DNA of 64,000 bases from Achromobacter deleyi (GCF_902859705.1 NZ_CADIJO010000018.1:1-64000), one strand, 5' to 3'; numbered from the stretch's first letter, positions 9,628 through 18,370 are shown. Program-made: numbers and translations. Notes: generated by a model from the sequence alone, not told the origin.

Positions 9628-10309
9628 CGTGGCCTCCGCGGTTCAGGCGGTAGCGGGCATAGATGCGCGAACCGATCAGCATGATCAGGAAAGATCCCAG
9701 CAGGTACATAAGCGTGGCGGCGCCAAAGGTAGCGAAGGTGCGGTAGGTTTCGTTTTCGATCTCGCGCGCCTGGTAGGTCAGTTCCATCACGCCGATGGCC
9801 ATGGCCACGCTGGTGTTCTTGAACAGCAGCAAGGCACGGCCCACCAGAGGCGGGATCGAAATCCGCACCGCCTGCGGCACGATCACGAACCGCATGCATT
9901 GCAGGTAGCTGGCGCCCAGCGCCCGGGCCGCCTCGAACTGCGTGCCGGGAATGGCGCGCAGTCCGCTGCGGATGTCTTCCGCGATGTACGCGGCCGACCC
10001 CAGCGCCAGGGCGATGGCCGCCAGCGACATCTCGGCGTTGTGCTGGTACAGCCACAGCCGGAAACCTTCCGGCAGCAGCTCGGGCATGCCGAAATACCAG
10101 AACAGCACCTGCACCAGCAGCGGCACGTTGCGGTGGTATTCCACATAGGCATCGACCAGCCAGCGGCACGGCGCCAGGTTGGTGGCCCGCACCACGACCA
10201 GCGTCACCGCGATCGTGAAGGCCATCACCCAGGACACCAGGAACAGCTGCAGCGTCACCGCCATGCCGCTCACCAGCAGCTGGTATTGCGAAGCGTCAAG
10301 TAGGCTCAT
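9620..10309 (-). CDS. Amino-acid ABC transporter permease
   Basis: 229 aa from ATG 10309 (MSLLDASQYQLLVSGMAVTLQ). The frame continues 30 codons upstream into the end of the binding-protein gene, but that extension has no permease features. It has about five TM helices and the EAA loop (RAIPGTQFEAARALGASYL). The gap to the substrate-binding-protein gene is 16 bp and there is an 8-bp overlap with the next permease. Partner of the other permease in the heterodimeric channel. Confidence 0.95.
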   Translation of the reverse strand: MSLLDASQYQLLVSGMAVTLQLFLVSWVMAFTIAVTLVVVRATNLAPCRWLVDAYVEYHRNVPLLVQVLFWYFGMPELLPEGFRLWLYQHNAEMSLAAIALALGSAAYIAEDIRSGLRAIPGTQFEAARALGASYLQCMRFVIVPQAVRISIPPLVGRALLLFKNTSVAMAIGVMELTYQAREIENETYRTFATFGAATLMYLLGSFLIMLIGSRIYARYRLNRGGHGA

Positions 10310-10325
10310 GAAACGCAACCGCCGC

Positions 10326-11147
10326 TCAACCCGCGATGGGGCCGATCTTGAACCCGCGCTCCAGTTTGTACGGCGTCTGCGCGCCAAACCACTTGTCAAA
10401 GAGCTGCGCGGCCACGCCCGAACTTTCGGCTTCGTCCAGCGCCTGGTTCACCACTTGCAGAAAGCCCGGCTCCGTCTTGCGCACGCCCAGGCCCCAGGGC
10501 TCGTCGAACACCGACTTGGCGATCACGCTGACCGGCGCCGTGGGCGGGCTTTGCAGCACCAGGCGTGCCAGCACCAGTTCCGACGCAAACTGCGCGTCCA
10601 CCTTCTTTTGCTGCAGGGCCAGGTAGGTGGCCGAGCTGTCGCCATAGCCAATGACCTGCGACTTGTCCAGGATGCGCTTGATCTCGCGCTCCGAGCTGGA
10701 CCCCTTGGTCGCGCCAACGCGGCGGCCGTTCAGCGATTCAATCGTGTCCAGGCCCGAATCCTTGCGCACCAGCAGCTTCTGCGGGCTGACGTAGTAGGCG
10801 TGGCTGAACGCGATCTGCTGCGCGCGGTCCGGCGAATAGCCCAGGTTGGCCGCCAGGATGTCGACCCGGCCTTCGTTCAGTTCGGGCACGCGGGCCGCCA
10901 CCGACAGCAGCTTGTAGCTGACCTTCACGCCCAGCTTGTCGGCCACCAGCTTGCACACGTCGACGTCATAGCCCACCAGTTGGCGCGACGCGGCGTCCTG
11001 GAAGCTGAACGGCTGCGACGTACCCAGCGTGCCGCAGATCAATTCCCCGCGCGCCTTGATGTCGGCCACCTGGTCGGCCTGGGCGGCAGTGCCCAGCAAC
11101 AGCGTGGCCAGGCCCAGGCAGGCGGCGATGCGTGAACGGTAAGTCAT
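10326..11147 (-). CDS. Amino-acid ABC transporter substrate-binding protein
   Basis: 273 aa family 3 periplasmic binding protein. A Sec signal peptide (MTYRSRIAACLGLATLLLG) has a probable cleavage after A-Q-A at about residue 24. The two-lobe body carries typical motifs (GELICGTLGTSQPFSF, GYDVDVCKLVADKLG, VDILAANLGYSPDRA). It captures the ligand for the two permeases encoded downstream. It follows the aminotransferase gene after 81 bp in the same operon. Confidence 0.95.
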   Translation of the reverse strand: MTYRSRIAACLGLATLLLGTAAQADQVADIKARGELICGTLGTSQPFSFQDAASRQLVGYDVDVCKLVADKLGVKVSYKLLSVAARVPELNEGRVDILAANLGYSPDRAQQIAFSHAYYVSPQKLLVRKDSGLDTIESLNGRRVGATKGSSSEREIKRILDKSQVIGYGDSSATYLALQQKKVDAQFASELVLARLVLQSPPTAPVSVIAKSVFDEPWGLGVRKTEPGFLQVVNQALDEAESSGVAAQLFDKWFGAQTPYKLERGFKIGPIAG

Positions 11148-11228
11148 GGTTGATTCCCCTTGTGTTTATGGTCAAGAAAATAGAATAGGCCCGCCGGACG
11201 CCATGGCTTTCCAGTGCGGGCCATCGCC

Positions 11229-12515
11229 CTACGCCAGCTTGGCGCACGCCTCGCGGATCGCCGAGCAGCCCTGGCGGATATCGTCCAGCGATGCCGCGAA
11301 CGACAGCCGGAACGTGCCCGGCGCGCCGTACGCGTGGCCATCGATCACCGCCACGCCGGCTTCGCGCAGCAGGTAATGCGTCAGGTCGGTATCGGTGCGG
11401 ATCTCGTCGCCGCCCGGCGTGCGCTTGCCCAAAAGGCCCGAGCAGTCCGGAAACACGTAGAACGCGCCTTGCGGCACCACGATGTCCAGCCCCGGGGCGC
11501 CCGACAATTCGGCCACCGCCAGGTCGCGGCGTTCGCGGAACACCCGGGCGAATTCGGCCACGCAATCCTGCGGGCCGGCCAGCGCTTCCAGCGCCGCCGC
11601 CTGGCTTACCGACGATGCGCCCGACGTGCTTTGCGATTGCAGAATCGCCATGGCCTTGATCAGCTCGTCCGGCCCGGCGCCATACCCAATGCGCCAGCCC
11701 GTCATCGCGTAGGCCTTGGACACGCCGTTGACCACCAGCGTACGGTCGGCCAGTTCGGGCGCCACCTGCAGCGGGTGCACCGTGGGCGTGTCCGTGAAAT
11801 TCAGGCGCGCGTAGATGTCGTCCGTCATCAGCCACACCTGCGGATGGCGCTTGAGCACCTCGGTCAGGCCGCGCAGCTCGTCGGCAGTGTAGACCGAGCC
11901 CGTCGGATTGCTCGGCGCGTTCATCATTAGCCACTTCGTGCGCGGCGTGATGGCGCGTTCCAGCGCGTCGGGCGTCAGCTTGTAGTCCGTGGCCGGCGTC
12001 GTCGCCACCGCCACCGGCACGCCGCCGTTCACCAGCACCATGTCCGGGTACGAGACCCAGAACGGCGCGGGAATCAGCACCTCGTCGCCGTCGTTCAGCG
12101 TGGCGGCCAGGCCGTTGAAGATCACCTGCTTGGCGCCCGTGCTGACGATGATGCGGGCCACCGGGTAGTCCACCCCGGTCGCCTCCAGCAGATGGCCGCG
12201 GGCCGCCTTGCGCAGCGCCACCGTGCCCTGGGCCGGCGGATACTTGGTTTCACCGCGGTTCATCGCCGCCGTGGCGGCCTGGCGGATGTGTTCGGGGGTG
12301 GAAAAATCCGGCTCGCCGATCGTCAGGTCGATGATGCGGCGGCCCTGCTCGCGCAGTTCCGCAATGATGGCGCGCGCCGCCACGCTGGGCGACAGCTTGA
12401 TGCGCTTGATTCGGTCGGCGACGATGCCGGGGCGCGCGGGCGCGGCAGCGGCTGCGCTCGGGTCCACCGGGCGGCCGCCTTCGGCGCCGGTCTGGCCAGG
12501 GGTTGCTTGGCTCAT
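11229..12515 (-). CDS. PLP-dependent aminotransferase, class I (AspC-like)
   Basis: 428 aa fold-type I aminotransferase. The PLP lysine is K267 in NGVSKAYAMTGWRIGYG, N203 lies in PSNPTG, and the D-D-I-Y segment (D233, Y235) and R275 are present. About 30 extra Ala/Pro-rich residues precede the family's usual start, so a later start cannot be excluded. Its ATG overlaps the TGA of the RraA-like gene by 4 bp (ATGA), giving tight coupling. In context it probably transaminates the amino acid imported by the ABC system, and the RraA-like enzyme would cleave or decarboxylate a keto acid of the same route. The substrate is not determinable. Confidence 0.93.
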   Translation of the reverse strand: MSQATPGQTGAEGGRPVDPSAAAAAPARPGIVADRIKRIKLSPSVAARAIIAELREQGRRIIDLTIGEPDFSTPEHIRQAATAAMNRGETKYPPAQGTVALRKAARGHLLEATGVDYPVARIIVSTGAKQVIFNGLAATLNDGDEVLIPAPFWVSYPDMVLVNGGVPVAVATTPATDYKLTPDALERAITPRTKWLMMNAPSNPTGSVYTADELRGLTEVLKRHPQVWLMTDDIYARLNFTDTPTVHPLQVAPELADRTLVVNGVSKAYAMTGWRIGYGAGPDELIKAMAILQSQSTSGASSVSQAAALEALAGPQDCVAEFARVFRERRDLAVAELSGAPGLDIVVPQGAFYVFPDCSGLLGKRTPGGDEIRTDTDLTHYLLREAGVAVIDGHAYGAPGTFRLSFAASLDDIRQGCSAIREACAKLA

Positions 12516-13192
12516 TTCGCGCCCCCCGTCTTCTCGGCCAGCGTCTTTTCCAGCCAGGGCTTGGTGTACGTGCCGGCGCGCAGCTTTTCCTTGGCCACGG
12601 CTTCGTCGGCTTCCTTCTTCATGGCCAGCGCCAGCACCGCTTCGGCGTGCTCGGCGGGAATCACCACCACGCCATCGGCATCGCCCACCACCACGTCGCC
12701 GGGGTTGACCACCTGGCCGCCCACCGACACCGGCACATTGATCTCGCCCGGGCCGTCCTTGTACGGCCCCTTGTGCGACACCGCCCGCGCAAAGCAGCCG
12801 AACTGGCCCTGCGCAAACACGTCCAGGTCGCGCACCGCGCCGTCGATCACGAAGCCTTCGATGCCGCGGCCCTGCGCGTCCATCATCATCAGCTCGCCGA
12901 CCAGCGCGTTGCTGGTATCGCCCGCGCCATCCACCACGATCACGTCACCCGCGCCACCCAGCGAAATCGCCTTGTGGATCATCAGGTTATCGCCCGGGCG
13001 GGTCTTCACGGTCAGCGCCAGGCCCACCGTGCGCTGGTGGCCGGCATGCAATGGCCGCAGCCCGGCCACGCCGTACAGGCGATTCATGCAGTCGCTGATC
13101 TGGGCCGACCCGATGGCGGCAAAACCGGCCAGCACGTCGGCAGAGACGGCGGGCGCGGACCGGGGGAGAATGCGGTATCCGATGGGATTCAT
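12512..13192 (-). CDS. RraA-like aldolase/oxaloacetate decarboxylase family protein
   Basis: 226 aa with the RraA/HMG-aldolase fold: GDNLMIHKAI, a GELMMMDAQGRGIEGFVIDGAVRD segment whose R-D pair binds metal and substrate in 4-hydroxy-4-methyl-2-oxoglutarate / 4-carboxy-4-hydroxy-2-oxoadipate aldolases, and GDVVVGDADGVVVIP. Catabolic operon context favours an aldolase or decarboxylase over the RNase E inhibitor role of E. coli RraA. First gene of the minus-strand operon; its promoter lies in the AT-rich gap at 13193-13332. Confidence 0.88.
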   Translation of the reverse strand: MNPIGYRILPRSAPAVSADVLAGFAAIGSAQISDCMNRLYGVAGLRPLHAGHQRTVGLALTVKTRPGDNLMIHKAISLGGAGDVIVVDGAGDTSNALVGELMMMDAQGRGIEGFVIDGAVRDLDVFAQGQFGCFARAVSHKGPYKDGPGEINVPVSVGGQVVNPGDVVVGDADGVVVIPAEHAEAVLALAMKKEADEAVAKEKLRAGTYTKPWLEKTLAEKTGGAK

Positions 13193-13332
13193 AGAGAGGA
13201 AAGTCTTCGAAGCGTGAATGGCGTTAAGCGAACCTGCATTACAAAGCCGCGCGCCCTATTCCTCAAAACGATATAAATTCCCGCTTATCTACGAATTATT
13301 TTCGTGAATAGTGCTGCTGGAGGGACAAAGAC

Positions 13333-13671
13333 ATGGACATCCATAGCCTGAGCAAGCAACTGGCCGGCCTGCCGACCATCCTGGACCTGGCCCAGGAAAT
13401 GAAGCTGATCCGCGCGCTGATGCAGGTGCCGCCGCACAATATCGCCGCCCATCCCACGCAGTTCCAGCGCATCGTGGCCGCGCTCGCGCTGACGCATACG
13501 GATTCCGGGGTGTTTGAACTGACGTCGGCTACCGATGCGTTCTTTGCCGAATTCCACCTATGGTTGCGGCAGATGCAGGGCAGCGTGTGCCCTGAATTGA
13601 GCAACGCCTTGATCGAGGATTTCAGCCTGTCGGCAGCGGAGTTTGCCGATCGGATGCCGCCAGAGGAGTGA
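13333..13671 (+). CDS. Conserved hypothetical protein
   Basis: 112 aa, soluble, mostly helical, no signal peptide or membrane segment and no motif that I recognise. It begins with a strong ribosome site (GGAGGGACAAAGAC directly before the ATG). Its codon use matches its neighbours, so it is probably a real gene. It is divergent from the RraA operon and shares the AT-rich gap with it. Its 3' end overlaps the convergent Rrf2 gene by 50 bp. Confidence 0.6.
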   Translation: MDIHSLSKQLAGLPTILDLAQEMKLIRALMQVPPHNIAAHPTQFQRIVAALALTHTDSGVFELTSATDAFFAEFHLWLRQMQGSVCPELSNALIEDFSLSAAEFADRMPPEE

Positions 13672-14074
13672 TCTGCGCCGCCAGGTCCGACAACACCGTC
13701 CCCCCAAGCCGCTGCAACAGCGCGGCTTCGCCCTCGCCCAGCGCCTGCGCCACCAGCTGGTTCGCCGCCCGCTCCACCGGGCACGCCGGATTATCGTCAG
13801 CCGGCCCGATCGTGAATACCGCGCCGTGGCCGATGGCCTCGTACACGTCTCGCGCCGTAATGGTGTCCAGCGCCCGGGCCAGCGTCCAGCCGCCCTTGCG
13901 CCCGCCGGTCGACGTCACCATGCCCGCCGTACGCAGCGCCGCCATGGTCCGCCGCACCACGACCTCGTTCGTATGCAGCATCTGCGCCAGCGTGCCGGAC
14001 GTGGTCGTGCCGCCGCGCAGATGCATGTGGACCAGCACATGCAGCAGGCGGGCAAAGCGGGTGTCGTAGGCCAT
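13622..14074 (-). CDS. Rrf2-family transcriptional regulator
   Basis: 150 aa. The N-terminal winged HTH (MAYDTRFARLLHVLVHM ... GTLAQMLHTNEVVVRRTMAALRTAG) and wing (GGRKGGWTLAR) are the Rrf2 pattern. Only one cysteine (in NPACPVE) is present in the region where Fe-S members have three, so this is a cluster-free type such as YwnA/CymR-like proteins. It is divergent from an alpha/beta hydrolase. A perfect 10-bp inverted repeat at 14081-14107, 6 bp in front of its start codon, is the likely operator for both genes. Confidence 0.9.
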   Translation of the reverse strand: MAYDTRFARLLHVLVHMHLRGGTTTSGTLAQMLHTNEVVVRRTMAALRTAGMVTSTGGRKGGWTLARALDTITARDVYEAIGHGAVFTIGPADDNPACPVERAANQLVAQALGEGEAALLQRLGGTVLSDLAAQITPLAASDRQTPLPTG

Positions 14075-14080
14075 GTTGAA

Positions 14081-14107
14081 ATACCGTAACTTTGACTGTT
14101 ACGGTAT
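14081..14107. promoter_or_regulatory. Perfect inverted repeat, probable Rrf2 operator
   Basis: ATACCGTAAC - 7 nt - GTTACGGTAT: two perfect 10-bp arms filling the gap between the divergent Rrf2 regulator and the hydrolase gene. A -10-like TATTAT (14105-14110) overlaps the right arm toward the hydrolase, so binding would block transcription in that direction and cover the Rrf2 start region. Operator function is inferred from position and symmetry. Confidence 0.8.
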
Positions 14108-14142
14108 TATATCCGCACTGGATACCGCCTGCGAGCCCCACC

Positions 14143-15120
14143 ATGACCGATCTGCAAACCCGCCACGTCACCGTCAACGGCATCACGCTGCACGTCACCG
14201 CCCAGGGCGAAGGCCCCCTCGTCCTGCTGTGCCACGGCTTTCCTGAAACCGCCTATGCCTGGCGCCACCAGCTTGCCGCCCTGGCCCAGGCAGGCTTTCG
14301 CGCCGTGGCCCCCGACCTGCGCGGCTACGGCGCCAGCGACCGCCCGGCAGACGCCGCCGCCTACACCACGCTGGACGTCATCGGCGACCTGGTCGCCCTG
14401 CTCGACAGCGAAGGCGCCGACACCGCCGTGATCGTCGGCGGCGACTGGGGCGCCAACATCGCCTGGCAAGCCGCGCAACTGCGCCCCGACCGTTTTCGCG
14501 CCGTGGCCGCGCTGGGCGTACCCATGATGGGCCGCGCGCCCATCCCGCCCAGCCGCCTGTTCCCCAAGACCGACGCCGCCCGCTTCTACACGCATTACTT
14601 CAACGAACCGGGCGTGGCCGAACGGGAATTCGAACGCGACGTCGACGCCACCCTCCGTGCCATTTATTTCGCCGCGTCGGGCGATGCCGGGCCGCGCAAC
14701 GACCCCACCACGCCCAACCCCTTCGGCATGGTGCCCACCGGGCGCGGCCTGCTCGATGCCCTGCCCGTGCCCGGCACCTTGCCCGCCTGGCTGACCGAAT
14801 CGGACCTGGCGGTGTTCGTCCAAAGTTATCAAGCCAGCGGTTTTCGGGGCGGCCTGAACTACTACCGCAACCTGGACCGCAACTGGGCATTGCAGGGCGC
14901 GCTGGAAGGCAAAAAGGTCGACGTACCCGCCCTGTTTCTGGTGGGCGAACGCGACACCGGCCTGGCCATTCCCGGCATGGACCAGATCATCGACGCCATG
15001 CCCGCCCTGGTACCGCAATTGCGCGCCCGTGAAATCATTCCCGGCGCGGGGCATTGGCTGCAGCAGGAAGCCCCGCAACAGGTCAACCGGGCGTTGATCG
15101 ATTTCCTGCGCAGTCTTTAA
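14143..15120 (+). CDS. Alpha/beta hydrolase, epoxide-hydrolase-like
   Basis: 325 aa from ATG 14143 (MTDLQTRHVTVNGITLH); an upstream in-frame start at 14092 would run through the operator and is rejected. The oxyanion motif H-G-F-P-E is at 31-35. The nucleophile is D101 in GGDWGANIAW, characteristic of epoxide hydrolases and haloalkane dehalogenases, and the catalytic His is in GAGHWLQQEAP near the C-terminus. Two cap tyrosines would be expected for an epoxide hydrolase, and candidates exist in the cap (YFNEPG, LNYYRN). Probably repressed by the divergent Rrf2 protein, perhaps as a response to a toxic electrophile. Confidence 0.88.
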   Translation: MTDLQTRHVTVNGITLHVTAQGEGPLVLLCHGFPETAYAWRHQLAALAQAGFRAVAPDLRGYGASDRPADAAAYTTLDVIGDLVALLDSEGADTAVIVGGDWGANIAWQAAQLRPDRFRAVAALGVPMMGRAPIPPSRLFPKTDAARFYTHYFNEPGVAEREFERDVDATLRAIYFAASGDAGPRNDPTTPNPFGMVPTGRGLLDALPVPGTLPAWLTESDLAVFVQSYQASGFRGGLNYYRNLDRNWALQGALEGKKVDVPALFLVGERDTGLAIPGMDQIIDAMPALVPQLRAREIIPGAGHWLQQEAPQQVNRALIDFLRSL

Positions 15121-15130
15121 TATCCCCCGC

Positions 15131-15161
15131 TTGACCCTCACGTAACGTCATCCCCCAAAGT
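15131..15161 (+). promoter_or_regulatory. MerR-type promoter with dyad
   Basis: A -35 TTGACC (15131-15136) is separated by 19 bp from a weak -10 CAAAGT (15156-15161). The spacer holds the dyad ACGT-A-ACGT within CTCACGTAACGTCAT. Long-spaced promoters with a dyad in the spacer are typical of genes activated by MerR/TipA proteins, and the MerR gene begins 30 bp downstream, so autoregulation is likely. Weak -10 match. Confidence 0.5.
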
Positions 15162-15190
15162 CCGGCCTGCGTAAACAACGAAGGAACCTC

Positions 15191-16219
15191 ATGCGACTGA
15201 AAGTCGGAGAACTGGCCAAGCGCAGCGGACTGACCGTCCGCACGCTGCACCACTATCACGCGATCGGCCTCTTGACGCCTTCGGCGCGCGCCGACAACGG
15301 CTACCGGCTATACGGCCGCGACGACATTGCCCGACTGCATCAGATTCAGGCATTGCGTCGCTTCGGACTGCCGCTGGCTGAAATCGGCGCCACCCTGGAC
15401 CAGCCCGGCACGCCGCTGGACGAGATCATCGCCAAACAGATCACGATGCTCGACCGCCAGATTCAACAGGCCGCCCGGCTGCGCGAACGCCTCGCGCAGC
15501 TGCAAGGCCAGTTGGCAAGGGGCGCCGAACCGGAGCTGGCCGATTGGCTGACCACTTTGGAACTCATGACCATGTACGACAAATACTTTTCCCCGGAAGA
15601 ACTGGCTCGCCTGCCGATGTACGGCCGCAGCCGCGATGACGACGCCGACTGGCTGGCGTTGATCAAGGACGTGCGCCAGCAGATGGACAGCGGCGTCCCT
15701 TTCGAAGATGCGCGCTCGCAAGCCCTGGCGCTGCGCTGGATGACGCTGCTGCTGCGCGATACCAATGGCGATCCGCGCCTGCTCGTGAAACTGAACCAGA
15801 TGCACGAGCAGGAACCGGCCATGCAGGAACACATCGGCATTTCGCCGGCCATGCGGGACTACGTGCTGCAAGCCTTCTCGGAAAGCAAACTGCGCCTGTA
15901 CGAAAAGCACCTGACGCAGGAAGAAGCCCGGTTCATGCGCGCGCATTACCGCGACCGCATGGGCGAATGGCCGGCGCTGATGGGCCGCGTACGCGATGCC
16001 ATCGACGCCGGCCAGGCACCGACGTCGCCCACGGGCCTGGACCTGGCGCGGCAATGGCTGGAACTGTTTTGCACCTACGCCGGCAAGGACCCGGCCACGC
16101 ACGCCAAATTCCGCCATGCGCTGATGACCGAGCCTGAACTCACCGCCGGCACCTGGGCCGACGACGCCACGTTGACTTTCATGCGACACGCCATGGGGGC
16201 TTTGGCGGCAGCGCGTTGA
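15191..16219 (+). CDS. MerR-family regulator with TipAS-like C-terminal domain
   Basis: 342 aa. A MerR winged HTH occupies residues 1-70 (VGELAKRSGLTVRTLHHYHAIGLLTPS ... GYRLYGRDDIARLHQI). A dimerisation coiled coil follows at about 75-115. The long C-terminal part (about 125-335) looks like the helical TipAS antibiotic-recognition fold seen in TipA, SkgA and Mta. Such proteins activate their own gene and drug-defence genes on ligand binding. No resistance gene adjoins; the downstream gene is an unknown membrane protein. Preceded by a good AAGGAAC ribosome site. Confidence 0.88.
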   Translation: MRLKVGELAKRSGLTVRTLHHYHAIGLLTPSARADNGYRLYGRDDIARLHQIQALRRFGLPLAEIGATLDQPGTPLDEIIAKQITMLDRQIQQAARLRERLAQLQGQLARGAEPELADWLTTLELMTMYDKYFSPEELARLPMYGRSRDDDADWLALIKDVRQQMDSGVPFEDARSQALALRWMTLLLRDTNGDPRLLVKLNQMHEQEPAMQEHIGISPAMRDYVLQAFSESKLRLYEKHLTQEEARFMRAHYRDRMGEWPALMGRVRDAIDAGQAPTSPTGLDLARQWLELFCTYAGKDPATHAKFRHALMTEPELTAGTWADDATLTFMRHAMGALAAAR

Positions 16220-16366
16220 TCGCCGCAGACTGAAGCGTCATCGGGCGGCGAACCTCGTCACGATTTTCGCCGCCCGACAACAATGTTCTCAGTCTGAAAC
16301 CATTATTCATACTTGATGCCACGGCTGGGGTATAAACGAGGCCCATTATTTCCAGCTAGGAATCTT

Positions 16367-17110
16367 GTGTCGAACACTCTCGGGGCGGGTCGTTTTATCG
16401 CTGAAACTGCGCACACCCTGCGCCGGCAAGGCAGCGCCATGCTGGCCGCCGCGCCGTGGTCGCTGGCCATTTTCACGTTGTCGCTGCCATTCGCCCTGAT
16501 GACCACGCGCCTGTATCAGCGCATCGACCTGCTGTGGGTCGTGCTGGCGCTGGTCAACCTGATCGCCTTTGCAAAAATGACGTACGCCTGGCATCGCGTG
16601 GTAGTCCTTGGCGATGCCGGCCGCAACGATGCCACACAAGGCAGTACGGGCGACGCGCGCCATCTGGTGCTGCTGGCCCTGTTCGCCATTGCGCTGGCCG
16701 TGCTGACCCGCGCCAACGGCGACGTGCCGTTCATCGTCTACGTATTGCTCAACGGCGCGGAAGATGCGCGCTTCTGGGCCGCGCTGGTGGCCGTGCAATT
16801 GCTGATCTGGGTGCCGGTCTGCTACCTGCTGGCCGTGTATGGCCTGTGCCTGCCGCGCGTGGCGGCGACTGGTGAATACGGCTTTCGCAGCATTCGCGCC
16901 ACGATGCGCTATCCGCGCTGGCCGCTGATGGCGATGCTGCTGTTGCTGGTTTCAGTGGCCGGCTATTTCAATAGCGACCTGGTCGAACTGCGGCTCGACC
17001 TGACGAATATCGATGCCCTGTGGGGCGCAGTGGGCGTCTTGCTGTGCGTGCCAATCACGTTCGTGCTGACGGCCCTGTACGCCGTCGCCTATCGCGATTC
17101 TGCCAAATGA
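16367..17110 (+). CDS. Multi-pass membrane protein of unknown function
   Basis: About 247 aa if translation starts at GTG 16367, chosen because CTAGGAA sits 5-10 nt upstream; TTG 16313 or ATG 16316 would add 17-18 residues without a good ribosome site. There are about five or six hydrophobic helices (for example WSLAIFTLSLPFALM, LLWVVLALVNLIAF, LVLLALFAIALAVL, ALVAVQLLIWVPVCYLLAVYG, WPLMAMLLLLVSVAGYF). No catalytic or transport motif is evident. Monocistronic, between MerR and a convergent TetR gene. Confidence 0.65.
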   Translation: MSNTLGAGRFIAETAHTLRRQGSAMLAAAPWSLAIFTLSLPFALMTTRLYQRIDLLWVVLALVNLIAFAKMTYAWHRVVVLGDAGRNDATQGSTGDARHLVLLALFAIALAVLTRANGDVPFIVYVLLNGAEDARFWAALVAVQLLIWVPVCYLLAVYGLCLPRVAATGEYGFRSIRATMRYPRWPLMAMLLLLVSVAGYFNSDLVELRLDLTNIDALWGAVGVLLCVPITFVLTALYAVAYRDSAK

Positions 17111-17139
17111 ATCCGCCAAATGAATCCGCCAAATAAGAA

Positions 17140-17748
17140 TCAAGGCTCGCGTGACCGACGCTTGACCATATTCAAAATGGTCTGAACCAACTCTTCCCGC
17201 GCCTGTTCGGGGGTGATCTCGCCTTCCACCGCCGCCTGCGACAGCGCGTCGGCCGCCCCCAGCATGCCCCACAGACTCGCCAGCGTCAGCGTCTTCGAAC
17301 CCGCCAACGGCGAAAATATCTGCTGGCACTTTTCAATGAAGGCATGCTGATACTGGCGTTTTACTGCGGCCAGTTCAGGCGAGCCGTCCAGCGCCGCCAG
17401 CACGCCGGGAATCTCGCGGCCCTGCGTCAACACGCATGCGATATACCGCGACGCAATGACGTCGGCCAAGTCCTTCAACGTGGGTTTGCTGGCCGCGATG
17501 GCCTCGTCGATGATGGCCGTCTGGCGCAGGTCGAAATCCTGGTACAGCGCGGCCAGCAAGCCATTGCGCGTGCCGAAATGGTCGTAGACCACGGGTTTGG
17601 ACACCTGCGCCTCTTGCGCCAGCCGCCCCAACGTCAAGGCATCGGTGCCTTCATCGCGGATCAACTGCCAGGACACATCCAATAACTGCCGCAGCCGCCC
17701 TTCCTTCGTGAAACGGCGGCGGGGTTCGGGGGCTGGGGCAGCAGGCAT
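17140..17748 (-). CDS. TetR-family transcriptional regulator
   Basis: 202 aa from ATG 17748 (MPAAPAPEPRRRF). The HTH at about 15-60 (RLRQLLDVSWQLIRDEGTDALTLGRLAQEAQVSKPVVYDHFGTRNGLL) is classical TetR; the variable C-terminal ligand domain has no diagnostic motif. It lies 25 bp behind a quinone-reductase-like gene on the same strand, so the two are co-transcribed. The probable target is the palindrome in the promoter at 18406-18435, giving autoregulated repression of the pair. Confidence 0.92.
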   Translation of the reverse strand: MPAAPAPEPRRRFTKEGRLRQLLDVSWQLIRDEGTDALTLGRLAQEAQVSKPVVYDHFGTRNGLLAALYQDFDLRQTAIIDEAIAASKPTLKDLADVIASRYIACVLTQGREIPGVLAALDGSPELAAVKRQYQHAFIEKCQQIFSPLAGSKTLTLASLWGMLGAADALSQAAVEGEITPEQAREELVQTILNMVKRRSREP

Positions 17749-17773
17749 GGGGTCTCGGTTCAGGGGGTTTGAA

Positions 17774-18370
17774 TCATCGCGGCGCGGCAAAGATGCGTTG
17801 GCCGATGGCATGGGCGGCATCCAGGTGCGACGTCGGAAAACCCGCATCCGACGGCACCATCAATTCCGACGAAGCGACACGCGCGCCGCAATAACCGAAG
17901 ATGCCGTGGTCGATCTGCGTTTTCATCGCACCGAAATAGCCATGCCGGGCGTAGGTTCGCATATCGGCGCCGCCATTGGCAATCAAGTGCACGTTCAGGC
18001 GTTCCAGCTTCTTGACCAGCTTGCCTTCCATGTCGTCGTCATAGGCCCAGCCGTTGGTGAACACGCGGTCGATCCAGCCTTTCAGCAGGCCGGGAAACGA
18101 CCACCAGTACACCGGGTAGACCAGCACCAGCGCATCGGCGCGGTCGATCCGCGCCTGTTCGGCAGCCACATCGGCCGGCGGCGTGCCGCGCGACAGCAGC
18201 AAGGCCGAGTCCTCCTGCGTGAAGGTGGGGTTGAAGCCTTCCGCGGTCAGGTCCGCGATTTCAAACGAATGCTGCGAGCCGGACGCCGTGACGCCCTGCG
18301 CCACGTGATTCGCAATGGCGTGCGTCAAGGAAGATTTGTCGGGGTGGGAGACAACGATAAGCGCATGCAT
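17774..18370 (-). CDS. NAD(P)H-dependent oxidoreductase, flavodoxin-like fold
   Basis: 198 aa from ATG 18370 (MHALIVVSHPDKSSLTHA). The fold signatures are the N-terminal FMN/FAD phosphate loop (SHPDKSSLT) and PVYWWSFPGLLKGWIDRVF, typical of KefF/MdaB/NQO-type quinone reductases. These cytosolic flavoproteins reduce quinones by two electrons and limit redox stress. It heads a two-gene unit with TetR, so induction by an electrophile or quinone is a reasonable inference. Confidence 0.9.
   Translation of the reverse strand: MHALIVVSHPDKSSLTHAIANHVAQGVTASGSQHSFEIADLTAEGFNPTFTQEDSALLLSRGTPPADVAAEQARIDRADALVLVYPVYWWSFPGLLKGWIDRVFTNGWAYDDDMEGKLVKKLERLNVHLIANGGADMRTYARHGYFGAMKTQIDHGIFGYCGARVASSELMVPSDAGFPTSHLDAAHAIGQRIFAAPR

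Noticed and set aside
13622-14074. Fe-S type Rrf2 (IscR/NsrR) assignment
   Set aside because: Only one cysteine in the cluster-binding region; three are needed.
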